This document shows positions 32,996 to 46,618 of a DNA stretch of 64,000 nt, piece after piece. The position numbers and the translations under genes were made by a program. Each line of letters starts with the position of its first letter. Within the stretch, counting starts at the first letter, position 1. This DNA comes from Corynespora cassiicola (Eukaryota > Ascomycota > Dothideomycetes > Pleosporales > Corynesporascaceae). Location of the stretch: assembly GCA_022059125.1 (NCBI GenBank), contig JAEUWY010000001.1:3534001-3598000 (forward strand), given 5' to 3'. Below the pieces are notes generated by a model. The model worked only from the letters and a program-made list of their open reading frames with translations. It did not search any database and was not told where the DNA came from.

Positions 32996-35376
32996 TTAAC
33001 CTTTCCTTGGTGTACTATATCCAACGCCAACGCCCGGCCTTCTATCCGACGATGGGTCGCGCGCTTGACCTCTCTCCGTACTAACATCTCGCACAGACCT
33101 TCTGTCCGTACTTGTAGCTCGCATGCTTGGTGCTCGACTGCTGGGACTTCGCACACTTGGAGCCCAAGTCAAGCCGCCACTCCTTGTGGTGTCCAAACTT
33201 GGGTTACGTAGAGGTCCCCGATCCCGACTGGGGTCTCGAACGTCTGCAGCCCAGGTCAAGCCGCTTCCGTTCATGGATCTAGCTCGTATGAAAGAATCGT
33301 CTCGCGAATCCTCTGTATCAAACTTTTCGAATTCCTTCTTAGCATTTTCCTTCTCTTCCTCAATGCTCTGATCGGTATGCGAGCTATCATTGCTCGTTCG
33401 CCTGCCCGAGGTAGATGGACCGGGGAATGGGTTTGAGTTGCCAGGGAATGGAGGCGGCGAGCCCTGCACCTCCGGAGGACCGAACTGTCTTTCAAGATCT
33501 GAAAAGCTGAATTGCCGGTCCATGGTAGGAGCACGAGAGAAGCGGTTCATGACTACAACGCTTCCACGTCTGGGATCCATGTATGCGTTATTGGGAAGAG
33601 CAGAGTGTCTGCTGAGTGGGCGTATCTCGACAGGGTCTTCTTCGACAATCGGAGGAATGTTGCGCCATCGATAGATCATTTCAAGACCGGGTATGGAAAG
33701 GCCATGGACCACTATAGAAAAGAGGACCAAAAAGTAAACGACGGGTCCCATGGCGCGCAGGAGGTCTTCTTCTTCTTGGGTCTCGGCATTATCGATGGAG
33801 GGAAACAAGTGACGGGTGTGTTCTACGTAGAATACTGCACCAATGCCTGTAATTCCATGTCAGGTGACTGCAACGGCTGATTGGGTCAAAGAACACGTAC
33901 CTATTGGGCCAAAGTAACCCATGAACAATGCTTCTTGCCAAGACTTGACCGTGTTGGGCATAAGCTTGAACATGACCATCATGGCAGGAATACGGCGCAA
34001 GAAGAGTACCAGTAATCCAAGGACCATCAGTCGCCCAATCGTTATCCCAGTGACGTCGGGGTTGTTGAACTCGTCCCATGGAAAAATTGTGCCAATGTAC
34101 ATGAAACCTCCAAAGTTTAGCAAGACGTCGATGCAGCTGTTGACTTCGTCGTGTCTTTGAAGAGTCTCATCAAGGTATTTTCCATCCCAATTCAAAGCGG
34201 CGCCAGCACAGAAGCATCCAAGAAGGTCATCGAGACCCGCGCAACCAGTGATGCCGATGACGAAGAGGCCGAGGGCGGTGGGAAATAGGAGAAGGCTTTC
34301 GCTGTCAATCCATTTCCTGTATTTATGGTGAGCTTCGTTCTGTTGCAGAATGTTGCAATCGTTGCGAACCTTCGCAGTGAAAAGTTCACCGCATACATGC
34401 TCGCAATACCGCAAACGGCACCAACGATGGCACCGAGTAAGATAAAATAAAGCCATCCCTCGACAATCCAAAGCTCCATAGCCTTGCCTGTACCGCCGCC
34501 GAGACGCCCGACATCGCCAGCACGAGCCATCAGGCGATGTGCTGATTCGGACGCCGCTGACGCGTCGGGCTTGAAGTTGGGATCTTCGGCATGACGAATC
34601 AGAAAAGTGGCAAGTCTGATCACGTTAGCAAGTGTTCGCATGTCAGGTGATTCGTTACTCACAGGAGGAAGGGAAATCCGAATCCATCATTAGACCCTGC
34701 TTCGGCAGAGATGATTTCTCTCAACGCGCGCGGAACGTACTTGTCAGCAAAAGGGCCTTTTGCGATGGCTTGAGACAATACAGGATCAGTAGATGTAACT
34801 AGAGATCCGATGACCATTGCAGAAAGCTGAAGATACCAAGTCAGTGTCACGCTATCAAGGGTTGCCAGTAGAATGACGTACCGTTGTGAGCTTCGGAATC
34901 ATAAGCATAATGCATCCTGTAGTGCAAAGCCACATGATGGTCATGACAGGGATCAAAAGCAGAGCCATGTCTTTCCAGCGATGCCAAGGGTATTTCGCAG
35001 GCAGCTGGTATCCAGCCATCACCAGCTGAACACCAATCACGACTCGGCACATGCCCTGAAATCATGTCAGTAATACGCATGACAGTGCCTGGCAGTAGGA
35101 ATTACCAAGGTAATGTCCTCGACCTGGCCTTCGATTGCATGGCCCCATCTTTCCGAGTCGACAAATTTTGCAGCTATAGGGCCAAGACATATGCCGACGA
35201 TGACAGCAGGCAGTGCTTCACCAAGATACCATTTCTGTTTCAACTTCACAGAAATGATGCCAAAAAGGATAGTGAACGCCCCTGGAACAGTTAGACCAAG
35301 TATGGGGGGCCAAAGCGGGTTGCTTACCCAGCACTGCGATCACGATATTCAGTTCACTGACATCGAGGGTTGGCAT
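32996..35376 (-). CDS. Na+/H+ antiporter, fungal NHA/SOD2 type
   Basis: Seven exons on the minus strand: 35,376-35,328, 35,281-35,106, 35,055-34,882, 34,826-34,663, 34,615-34,370, 34,316-33,901 and 33,846-32,996, giving 558 residues with introns of 46-55 bp. Twelve or so membrane helices include TSTDPVLSQAI, AEAGSNDGFGFPFL and GLDDLLGCFCAGAALNWDG, the acidic signatures of the yeast and fission-yeast plasma-membrane Na+(K+)/H+ exchangers that expel alkali cations. The cytosolic tail of about 230 residues is rich in Ser, Arg, Asp and Pro and ends with a repeated GLTWA-x2-VR-x-PS motif, likely a phosphorylation and interaction region. The tail is shorter than in the budding-yeast protein. Confidence 0.9.
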
Positions 35377-38300
35377 CTTGGCGGCCCTGTGGACGCTGCT
35401 TCAAGGGTGAGACCCTTTCCAGTGGCTAGGCTTGAGGGAAAGGGTTGAGGTGTAACGAGGTATAACGAGATGCTTAGGAGTTGGAATGAGCCGCCAGGGC
35501 AGATATATCGAGAAGGGGTCGGAAAGGAAATCCTGGAAGGGAAAAGCTCTAACGAAAACCACGCAATGCCAGGCCTGCTGACTGTCTAAAACGCCATAAC
35601 AGATGAGAGCCGAAAGGAGCCTCGTGGGATAATTCTTCCGAGAAAGAGGGTATGCAGGATGAGGAGACGGTGGGATGCCAGATGTATCGTATGACGGATA
35701 GGAGTACTTTTAAAGGACCACAGCGAATAGGTGAAACGGTACCAAAATAGAGTCTGATACAGCGTTTGTTCAACATTGTCTTTTCGTCTGGGGATGGTCT
35801 GAAGAGCCTGGTTGGGGGGAGTCCGCCCGTCGATCCTCACTTCCTAGGCACGATCACATATTGCCACTAAGCGCGGCCGGATGTCCGTCATTTCTCAAGG
35901 TCATCAGTATCTCCAAGGATCACGCTTCTTTTTCAGAGCCCGGTGGAGCAGCCCATGAAGGATTCTTCAACCTATGAGCCTCATTAAGCCTCGTGTTGAA
36001 TGCCGTGCCCCCCTAACAAGATGGCGTCTCCTCACCATGAAGATGGACTGCTTTTCTCGCTGGATACCTCACTTGGCGCTGGGGTGGTTGGAGAGTTACG
36101 TCTTGGGTTGGGGTGAAAATGTCTTGGTACATCTCTCGGCGTGGGCTCTGTGTCCGTGGCAAGCAGAGCTTCAGACGGCGGAGCCGGAATCTAAGAGTCT
36201 TGGTTTCTCCTCTTCGGGTGCCTTAAGACATTTGGCACGGAAAACACGGGTTTGCCCGGGCTGTCGTGTCCACCTCGGCCGCGTGTATAATAGGCATTGC
36301 TACCCACTCAATGATGGGCTCTCCGTGTAAGCATACTGAGGTCATAGGTCTTGTGCCGTGGAGCTGCGAACCCGAGTGGAGGCTGTGTTGGGGCAGTGAT
36401 GTGGGTTTGGTCTTGCCTGCAGCCATCGATTCAGCTTGAGCTGAATAGACTTCAAAATGCGTCTAGCAGCACTCTCTGACGACTGAACTCACACCAAGTG
36501 CCCGGAAAATGGGAACATACAGCCGCCGAACTTTGACACAGAAAGTGGGCACAGTTCCAGGAGACTCCAAGGTGATCACGGTGTGCCGACCACAGCTCAC
36601 GTTGAAGAAATGGTGGGTCTAATTTGCTTGGCCCGCCGCCCAGTCCTCTCCGCTGGAGGGGCCGGGGCTTCTCTTGGTATATTCCACCTTCCAAGTCCTC
36701 GGCGGGAGGGATTCGTAAAGCGCCGAGGTGCCTGAGGTTGCCGGTTCCCGAGTTCCGTGCTTCTCATATCCTCTGCGTGTTCTGACTGGCTGGAGTTGAT
36801 ATAGGAGCAATACGTGGCTCTGCCGATGTATCCGACTGGTTAGTCTTGGTGGCTCGGCAGCGGAAAGGCGGAAACTTGGCATTGGCAACGCCCATGACAT
36901 CTGCACACCCCCAACAACAGCACAAGCGTCTTTGCCGCTTATTTGCAAAACTTCAGTAGTTTCAGGGGCAATGAAGTGCTTCAACCGTGGGCTCTAGACA
37001 TTGAAAAGGCCCATTTCCCAAATTCAAGGCTCCTGGCATTAAGTCACTAAACTTTCTAGGATCGAAACCCTGCTACGAGCGATTTTGAGGGATCCAGCGG
37101 CTAACCATTGATCACAAATTGGGCACAGTTGATCATGTTTGCCGTCTGAAGGATTGATTCTACTGGGAAATTGTAGCCGCAGTGATAAACACACGTCAGT
37201 GGGCGTAGTTGCGTCAATAATTTCGTTGCGCCAAGGCCACTTGCTGTGCCGAAAGCACCTTGCTTTTTGATCTGACGCCACAATTTTCCAGCTCTCTTTC
37301 CAAATACTGAGTCTCTTCTACAACTTGTTCATGTGGGGCAACTTCACAAATACAGCCCGCCACCTCGCAATATTCCTGCAGCAGATGAACCAATTTCCTC
37401 CCTCACGGCTAATAGTGAATGGCCTCAACACGCCTAGCAGGTGTACTTCGCAGGTGATAAAGCTTCGGATGCCCTAAAGCCAGATTTCGATACATCATTT
37501 TAATGCTTTCGAAATATGCAGAAGTGTGGAAGTCTGTGGTATACGAATATGGTTTTTCAGCAATGCTTCGCGTTTTGCTCGCCCGCGTATTGACGCCTTC
37601 AAATCGGTACACAATATTGCGATCATGAAGGGTTTGCTTCAATTATACCACTAGAGCTTTTGACTCCAAATCGAATTAGTCATGAAGGAAGCAACGATAG
37701 AATATCTCTGGGGGTCGAGGGGAGAACGAGTCTAGCAATGAGACACATACATCCAACCACTCTGAATGCCACGTCAGCTCATATTCGTGTCCTTGGACCG
37801 GCGCGTTGATTCCTTCTCGCCATTTTCAGTTTCCTGTATTTTTCTTTCCTTAAGGTTAGCGAACGCAGAGGTCTTGGAATTATGGGGAAACCAAAAGAGA
37901 GCAGAAGCAACGATATTATGGTGTATACGACGGATCTCGACAATGATGGTTTTTCGAAATAAATCCAATAATGCAGTGTAAAACGGCTATTCGTAACGTA
38001 GTAGACTTATCCAGTCCCAGTAAATGTTGTCAAGAAAGTCAAGCAAAATGAACTTAGCGTGCCATTCTTCGACCACAGTGCGCTTTGATTTGAAGGGAGT
38101 GTTTAAACATATAAATTCCACGTATTCGAATGGGCCCCGTCTACTCTGGAGATGCGATAAAGGAAGGACTGGGATTGCCCAAGGTTGAGGGCTATGCAAC
38201 TGGGGCGATGAATCATATCGAGTAGCCTGTGCGCTCGAAAGCCTGAAGTTCAAAATGTGAGAGGCGAAAAGGTATGGCCTGTCCCGTAGGCTTGAATAGA

Positions 38301-40017
38301 GCATATTGCTTGGGTGGATTCCAGGGCCTTGAATAAACCCATGACTCTAATAGAACTAGAATTTGGAAAGAACTAAGGAATCCGTTGTAGCCCATTACAA
38401 ACGAAATGGCGTCATGGAGAGAGGAGGTATACTACCAGAAGGATTTGGGATCCAGAAGGTACATAGAGCGCTGGGATTCGAGAAAACTAGTATGTAACGC
38501 GCCTATCCATCACAGTAATCAGATATGTGCTCGTGGTGTTATAAAAAGACACATGGTCTTTTGCGACTCCGTCGGTCTGCACTTTGGTGAAGAAGAGAGG
38601 AGAGATCCGAAGTAGGAGAATCGATGACAAACAAGCAATTGTCATGGATTCAAGGGAAAGTTGGCATGAACCTTAGTGAAAAGAAGGATTTCATACGCGA
38701 TAGATGACGCCCATTTGCTGTAGATGCTGAGAACAAGTAGGGCCTAGCGTGATTAAGACCCGTATGAATGCAGGAAGAAGCGGAAGAATTTCTATAACTT
38801 TTTTTGAGGTGTAGAAAAGGTGTGATCGAGCCTGGTTGGATGACAATGCGATGACTAAGTCGCAGTGGCAGAGACGAGGTCACTGCAATTCTCGAAGTAC
38901 GTTGGCATATTTGTGCATGTGCCGTGAGAGGGAACTTAGCTATGTGGTTTTGTTGGCACGGGGATCCTCCATACAAGTCTTTCAAACTATTCGTCAAATT
39001 TCTACGCTTTTTGTAGGATTATTATATACCTTGTCTTGCCTGTCGTGCCAGAAATGTCCCTTACCGTTGTCCGATGAACCTATTTGGCTTGGTCGTGAAT
39101 TGCGGCTAAGTTCTGGCTCCAGGTATGCTTTTTCTAACGTACCACATATTTTGAAACATCAAGAGCTACAACCAATTTCCCCTGCCAGGCCTTAAGGCAG
39201 GTTCTTATAACATGTGATCTTCCAGTGCATCTGATACCCATTTACCCAGGCAGGTACCTAGATACGTAGGTGGGTGTCTGTATAGGAAAAATTTTGAACC
39301 CAGCCACAATGCGGTCCTCCACACTTCGCAACACCGCCTCGTCCAATCAAGGGAGTTAATTCTGGAGCTAGTATAGCATTAAGTGGCTGCTGTGGCTGCT
39401 ACAGAACCCGCTAGACTAGGGCAGGACTGTATGCCAAAATAAGTGCCGATTTGGAAAGTTTGTTTCAAAAGCGGCTACACAGTCGGAAAAAGGTTTTGAG
39501 GGATTGTCGGCGCGTACACATCCTTGCGTCGATAGCCAACCGATCGGGTGACGCTCAGTAGCCGCCGACGCTTAACTGGTTAGGTTTACCGCGCCCCCAC
39601 ACCCAAACTTAGAACTGCGATGAAAGCAGTGTATAATCATGGAGCTCTTCGAGTTTCAACGTGTACTTCGAGATCAACGCTTTTTTCTTTCATTTGGCTT
39701 TCCTTTCATTTTTTCGCGATCCAAAATCTGCCACGTTCTGATAACGGCAGGGCTTACAACGCAATACTCAATCTCACTACTTTCTTCCACGCATCAATTC
39801 TGTTCATACCAATTTGCATCTTCATCTCACGGAATCGTTTCATAATTATCTCTCTCGTATCTCGACTACATTGATGCACGTGTCATCTTGAATTAGGAGC
39901 ACCGGCTGGACAAACAGGACGACATTGGGCAATAATTTCCATCATTGTAACCATCAAGCGCCAAATCTTCCAACAGATATCCACGAAACACACCAAGAAT
40001 AAATCACGATTTTTATC
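35377..40017. other. Long gene-poor interval
   Basis: About 4.6 kb of ordinary base composition. Many frames of 60-120 codons occur on both strands (for example 35,974-36,330, 36,619-36,984 and 38,836-39,195), but they overlap one another, show no domain or signal peptide and do not join into longer frames by obvious introns. I found no tRNA-like or repeat structure in it. Confidence 0.5.
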
Positions 40018-40395
40018 ATGGCTGCGCCATCTTGCTCGTTTTCTGGCCCCCTACCGAACCCTCAGACCGCTGCGTCGTCCTGCACTGTACCCATCGGGGG
40101 CTCAAATTCCACGATTATAGACACATGTTGCAACGGACATGTCAATCCTATTCAAACTTATTCCTTTCCTAATTCAAAAGAAGATTGCTACATGTTCTGC
40201 ACTACCACAGATGTTCAGACAGTGGAATCCTGTCTGATCGAGAAATTAGGGCCATATGATCCAGACCAACCAGCATTTCAATGTTTCAATGCTGTGGCAG
40301 CAATGGAAGGCGTTGGCAAGAAAATGAGCTTGAAGAAAGACATGTTGATCCTACTTGGTCTTTCAATCTTTGTTGCAGCTTCCGGCATGGTCTAA
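40018..40395 (+). CDS. Small cysteine-rich protein with C-terminal hydrophobic anchor
   Basis: Intronless, 125 residues, with eight cysteines (positions 6, 22, 37, 38, 57, 61, 72, 89) suggesting up to four disulfides. The N-terminus (MAAPSCSFSGPLPNPQTAA) is not a signal peptide, while residues 108-122 form one hydrophobic helix, so the protein may be tail-anchored or exported by another route. The pattern GGSNSTIIDTCCNGH is reminiscent of short Cys-rich proteins found in several copies in Pezizomycotina. I know no function for it. Its start codon has a clean AAATCACG-type leader and the next gene is convergent. Confidence 0.7.
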   Translation: MAAPSCSFSGPLPNPQTAASSCTVPIGGSNSTIIDTCCNGHVNPIQTYSFPNSKEDCYMFCTTTDVQTVESCLIEKLGPYDPDQPAFQCFNAVAAMEGVGKKMSLKKDMLILLGLSIFVAASGMV

Positions 40396-40579
40396 TGAAC
40401 AAGCCATTCACGAAATCATAGCATTCGGTGTTACATAAGCGCCTGTTTTTGGGAGCACATTGGACAGTATTCAAACCATCATGTTAAGGAATACTGGCAT
40501 TTAGGGTTCAAACATCTTAGCGACTACAAATAAAACTACCTCTCTTTATTTCCTAGAAAAGTGCTTCATACAAGGAAGT

Positions 40580-42686
40580 TCATTTTTTTTTCCTGCAGAG
40601 CTTGCCATTCTGAGTTTTTACGCCCATTTCAACGTCCCTAATCTCCCACTCTGCGCTTCCGACAGCAGTTATTGCGTAAAAAAGCCCCGAAGGGTCATAT
40701 TTGTTTTTCACAACTAGCAGCCTCGAGTATTGTTCGCCGTAAAAGTCTTCCTGCCAATTAGGTTCATCAACTGCAGCTTCATTAAGGTATGTACCACCTC
40801 CCTCGCTTGCAGGGGTGATATCTCTCCATGGCTGTAGTATCTCCTCATTAAGCACCTTGTTCGCCCCCGCAATGATCTCCGCACTCGCATTTGCTGCAAA
40901 CCTGGGTGATGCTGTAATGAAGAAACATTGAACGTTACGCCATGCTGACGACACCGCGTTGTCGACATTTTGTCGGTTCTGAGGTGCCTGATGATAGATT
41001 CCAAAGTGTCTACCATTCTCAACATGCGCACGTAATGTCTGCCATGTTTTTTGGGCCTTGGTTTTGTCCGTCCAGCTGGACTTTGGAATCAATCTATTTC
41101 CGGGTAGGGAATTGGCATGTCCAAGCGGAAAGGCGCTTTTGCCCCAGGTATCTGAATATGCAGAATAGAATGAATCATAGTATGTTGTGTTTCTGGGCTT
41201 GGTGAAGGGTATTTTGAGCTCATCCACGATGTCCCAGAGCGGTTTGGTCAAGTTGAGATACGATTCTGGAGTGTGACCGGGCGCAAAAAATGTCCTCATA
41301 TCCAGGGTCAACTGCCCATCGGTATTAAAGATGAAGAAGAATGAGTAGGTTCCAGCGTCTGTCATTGTTGGAAACAAGTCCCAAAACGTTCGGACGGCTT
41401 TGAAGAAATTCTCGCGCGACACGAGTTGAGTTCCATCAGAGCTATTCCCCAAAACAAATGTAGAATAGGTAACGTCGATCCTAGGATGGGCTTTGAATAT
41501 TGCTGAGGTCACAATACCATAAGTTCCGCCTCCACCTCCCCGGAGAGCCCAGAACAGGTCTGGATACGAGTCTTCTGAGGCAGTAACAAATCGGCCATCC
41601 GCCATTACCACTTCATAGGCCAAGACTGAATCCGCAGCCATGCCATAGTAACCGCTCAATGGATTATGCCCGCCGCCTTGAAGGTATCCACCAACATACC
41701 CGACAGTCTAAACTCACTTCATCAGTTTTCAAGACACCTTTCAGTTCATTCAAATGCACTTACAGGAGATATGGCGCCTTGAACAGATACATTGTTAGCA
41801 TCGGCTGCCTGGTACATCTCCCTGACTGTAACTCCAGCAGCAGCTTTAAACGCCTTTCCATAATATCCTGTGGTGTTGTATTCTGGAAGGAATTTAATTT
41901 CCTTCAAATTGTGAGTCCAAACACTCAATGATCCAGCTCCACTTGATTTCCCAAGGTAACAGTGACCTGTGTTCTTGATGACAAGGCGAATGTTGGTATT
42001 TCGAGCAAAGTTGACTGCTGACTGGATTTGTGCAACGGTTGAAACATTAACAGCATAGGCTGGAAACCCTCCTAAAGTACATGTATCTGAAATTGATGCA
42101 TCTGTACGTGCCATGCATGTTTTCCCTTGGAAAATAGGCCACATAATCGATGTGGGATGCTGCTCGCTAGAACTGGTATTAGTGGAGATAAAGCAGCAGT
42201 CAGGCATTTCTAGGAAACATACTGTGTATCTGGTTTGTTGAAGTTATCAACCAAAGAATGACACTTTCCCGAGTCCTTCGTACCCCACTCTGTTTCGTAG
42301 CATACAGACGCAATCGGAACAGTAGTGATCAAATTGCTTCCAAGTAGGTCATTGAGGGCCCCCCATTCGCTCTCTCTGGGCCAGGAGTTGTCACCAGGAA
42401 ATGTCTTGCATTCTGCAAGTTCATCTTTTGGCGGGGAAGGTTCAGAAGCGAACCTCAGTAGCTTGGCCACATCGCAATACTTTCTTGTATCAGAAATACG
42501 ACTGATTACCCCATCTGTTAGCTGTTTCCTTTCGTATTCAAACAGCTCTGCTCCCGCTGCTATTTTCTGGGGAACTAAAACCTCAGCTAGGATATTCGTG
42601 TCAAATGCGGGCAGGTTCTTGGTAATAGATGATACCAAGCTTGTTGCCGTAGTCGGAAGGACAAGAAAGAGTCTTAATCGACGCAT
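40580..42686 (-). CDS. FAD-linked oxidase (FAD_binding_4 plus BBE), probably secreted
   Basis: Exons on the minus strand are 42,686-42,223, 42,172-41,764 and 41,707-40,580, giving 666 residues; introns are 50 and 56 bp. The N-terminus is hydrophobic after two arginines and could be a signal peptide. A 100-residue region leads to CKTFPGDNSWP, the usual start of this oxidase type. The FAD domain has NTGHCYLGKSSG, with the His expected to bind FAD covalently, and TVGYVGGYLQGGGHNPLSG. In bicovalent enzymes a Cys lies just before PTVG; here it is Ser, so linkage is likely through His only. The C-terminal BBE region is YDPSGLFYAITAVGSAEW. Such oxidases act on sugars or secondary metabolites. Confidence 0.87.
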
Positions 42687-44820
42687 GATTTTGAGCCGTT
42701 TCTGTCGTGGCTCTAAATCCGGTGTCTAGTAAAGCATTTATAATGCCCCCGTCTTGTTGTGCGAGCACAACCCAACCGCTGGGTTCGATGTAGTGCAGGT
42801 TTATATATCAATTTCTTAACCTTACCTGGAATAATTGTTCTGCAGTAAGATTCTGACTCAGCTGAACGTCAGCAGGTCGGCAATTACGTTGCAAACTGTC
42901 CCATAACATCCATAAAACCTTCTCTAAAAACATTGAATGTAGCGAAGATGTTTATCAAAGTCTGCACTTTGCATGAAATAACGCAATAAACCAAACTATA
43001 TTTGCCCATGTTTGATGAAGCTTCAAGTGTCTAGCCTCACCTGATAAACTATGAGCGATCAGCTCTGTTCAGAAAACCGATGTGCCCGGCTAAGTGCGAT
43101 TATCTCGTATCGCTCCCGAATTCGCCTGGAAGGATTCGCCCCGCATTCAGGGTAAACTCCAAATAAGTATTTATATTATATCACTGCTTTGATTAATTAA
43201 GTTAAGGCTAATCTATGCTTGTGCATTGAGCTGACCCAAGGATTTCTACGGCTTAACTACAAGACTGTAATGATCTTCACTTAGTTGTGGGTAATTTTGC
43301 ATGACTATTCTGCCAATATGAATATCGGTTCGTATCTTTGTGACATTTTTGCAACCCCTTAGCACGCTATCGCTCTCGTCTCGATGGGTTTGAAGATAGA
43401 GAGTTAGACTTCGTTGGCTTTAATCTATAAGAGCATATACATTTGTTATTAGTATCAATAGTATGGTCAAATGTGTGTAGTGCTGAGAAGCACCCATGAT
43501 GAGCGGATTTACAAGCTGCGTCCATGGCACCTTACATTAGTCTTTTCACACCCCATTATTTCACCATTGACATTATACTCTCTGGCACTCAATATAAGCT
43601 TATAAACCACGTCTCGATACTTTCCGCTTAGTCGCTCAATCCACGCGCGATTGGGGCAACATGATCAGCATGAAATTCTGGCAGCCTCCTTCGTTCGAAT
43701 ACAACTAGGTGCGCCTGTTCAACAGACCGAGATCAATACGCTTCAGAGAGGAAGTTGCTACATACGTTATCGCTTGACATTTTTGTCCATGTCATCTAAC
43801 TTTGCAAGTCCTGGACAAAAACCTCCCTTATAGTGTGCCACCAAAACTTCATTGTGTGTCAAAGATTGCTCAAGTCTCACCTGATGAGCAACGCGCACTA
43901 CGGTCATGAGATGTAAGCGGGACTTGGTTTTTGTTAAAATTGTCCCTTCATGCCCTCTTGTTGCTCCGCGGAGCATGGATCTGTTCTAAGTATCAAACGC
44001 GCTTGGTTCGTCTGCTTCTGCAGCTCCACGTGCCTTCTTTCCCAAGACCGAGGTGGACCTGATTGGTCCTCGGAATGCCTGTAACTGATTGCCAAGCCGG
44101 AATCTCCCCTGTTGATGTTCTCTAGTGCTCTCTTGCATTGCCATGGGCCGTTAATCTCTCATATGGGAATCTTCGGTGTGTTGTGGCAGAGCAAGCATGT
44201 GGAAGGCATTAAGTCGCCCGCTAGGAGATACGGACCTGATTCCGGCTGATCTGGTAGGGATGTGGAAGGCCCAAAAGAGAGCCCCCGCGATGTTTCAGAC
44301 CTGTACTCAAGGTTCCCCGAGCCTCACACTAGCGCGATGCATGTCAATGACGCAGCTTGTCCAAACACAGTAACATCGCATCCCTTGCACAATTTTGAGA
44401 TGAGATTCATCATTTTGCATCTGACCCAGCACCTTCTCAGTCTTCCGCACTTTCAGTACTACCGATAGGGCTATTATCCGGGAGTCCAGGTTAGTATCCA
44501 CACTTTTGTTGCACGGTCCAAGAGTAAGACCCACTCCGGCGCATTTACGTCACGAACGATTGTGCCTCGTCAAGAGATAATCAGGGTGGACCCGTATATC
44601 ACGAATTCACAGTCGGATACCATCATTCAATGAACTCGAGCGATGTGTTCAGTGGGTGCACGTAAAGAAACCGACGAATGCTTCGAGTAGAACGAGAAGT
44701 GAAGTTTATTCCATATCAAATTTCAAGGTGATCGCACTCGCACTCGGGTCGCGGAGTTTGCCCCACGCTTGCGCCCTGTTCCGGGTCGTGCACAGTACGT
44801 GTAATTGCCGCATTCCTATC
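42687..44820. other. Intergenic interval without a gene
   Basis: About 2.1 kb of ordinary to AT-leaning DNA. Short frames at 43,651-43,976 and 44,176-44,940 are on both strands and carry no domain. Confidence 0.45.
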
Positions 44821-46618
44821 TTATGCATCTATCCGATCGACGTGCTCGACGGCAGACTTCTCGGCATCATCCCCAAGTTTTTCATCCTGATCTTCATGGG
44901 TCTCCTTCTTCCCATCAAATACCTCGGCAATCTGCTCTAGAGTCCTGCCCCTTGTTTCCGGGAACATGAACCAACAGATTACCAAAAGAATTCCGTTTAA
45001 GCAACAGAACAAAATGTAGTATCGCCATCCGAGTTTTTCCATCGCGACTGGGTTCACAAATTGGCCGATGATAAGACCAATATATGTATGCCCGAGCGCC
45101 ACTGTGACGCCATGTCCACGCAAGGCATAGGGAAAGATCTCAACAGGGTAGGATACAAGAAGCGGTGTAAATGCGATGCCATAGAAGAAGTAGAAGACGA
45201 AGATGAATGCCACGACTGCATGGCCGGCTTGCTGGTTCAGCGTGCGCGTGAAATAGCTGGTGAGGGCGGTCCAGATGATGTATGAAACAAGCATACCCGC
45301 GGCAGACGTGATGAAGAGTGTCCTACGACCAAGCCGATCAACGAGGAGGGCGCCTGCTCCAATTGCGGCAACCCAATTAAATATCTGAAGAAGGCCGTTG
45401 ATGAGTGCCTGCTCCGATGTTGCCGTAATGCCGATAGTATCGAGGACGAGGGTGAGATAGTATGACACGACGCCGACACCATTCCACTGAGCGAAGAAGC
45501 CGACAAGAGCTGCGATGAGCGTTCTTTTTCGGTTTGGGGCTGAATTGAGCAAGTCCATGTAGGATATCTCCGATGCGAGATGTCGTTCTGTACGAAGGGT
45601 TTCTTCGATTTCTCCCATCTCGTAAGCTACAAGTGCAGAGGCCTCATCGCCACCAGCGTGGTACTTGACGAGAGTTGCACGTGCTCTTTCGGCATGACCG
45701 TTGGCAACAAGCCATCTGCATAAAGGCATAAGTTGGAAGAACAACAAGCCGCATCCAATAGTCAAAGACTCACCTAGGTGATTCGGGTACGCGCCACAGA
45801 AAAGCCAGCTGAAATAGAGGAATCGCACCCTGAAGGAGTGATGGGATCCTCCAGCTCCATGTAGACAGGATTCGAAACGTCCCATAAGTTGACCATGCCG
45901 CGAATATGGATCCAAAGTACTTTTTGTGCATTAGCGAGACTGCTCATATGATGTATCCCTGATGAGTTTCTTACGTAAAATGTGTTGTACACTGAAGTGA
46001 TCTTTCCGCGATGGATTGGATAGGCAAGCTCGGTGATGAGGATTGGGGAGGGCAGAGCCATGACTGAAGCGGAAAACCCAAGCAGGAGTCGCGCCACAAT
46101 GAACATTGGGAGATTCTGACTTGCCGCCTGAAGAGCGGCTCCGAAGATACACAACCCGATTCCAACGAAAATTGGAACTTTGCGTCCGTAACGGTCCGAG
46201 AGCCATGTAGCTGGTGGCAACCCGAGGAGATTGCCGATGGGGTAAACAGCGTTCATGACCCCCAGGATTGATGCCTTGGGATGGCCAAAATACTCTGACC
46301 ACTGGTCGACTGTCTGTAGGCCATTCATGATAGCACCTAATCTCTGGATCAGTCATTGTTTCTTTGTTTTTCATATGATGTTGGAACGAGTTTCACTCAC
46401 TATCGAATCCGCCTGCCGCTGAGCTGAGAATAGGAATGAGTAGTAGAAGGTTCAGCTGCAGCAAGTGTTTTGTGCGGTACCACGGCGCTCGATCTGTTGG
46501 CAATGCCTTTGTAGTGTGTTAGTAGCGGTAGGTATCCATGCAACCATACACTTACAGATAATAAGTCCTGGCCTACGGCCAATTCCGTCTTCTCCTTGGG
46601 AGCCTTGGTGAACTTCAT
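44821..46618 (-). CDS. MFS sugar transporter
   Basis: Exons on the minus strand are 46,618-46,556, 46,506-46,401, 46,336-45,975, 45,919-45,774 and 45,715-44,821, giving 523 residues. Sugar-porter signatures are all present: DRYGRKVPIFVG after helix 2, PESPRWL at the end of helix 6, DRLGRRTLF in the second half and PETRGRTLEQIAEVF after helix 12. The loop YPVEIFPYALRGHG is typical of the fungal lactose-permease/hexose-transporter branch. It should import a mono- or disaccharide with protons at the plasma membrane. The first 21 residues sit alone in exon 1. An acidic C-terminal tail may serve in turnover. Confidence 0.92.

Noticed and set aside
36619..36984. 121-codon minus-strand frame in the gene-poor interval
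   Set aside because: No domain, no hydrophobic or structured segments, and no extension by splicing.
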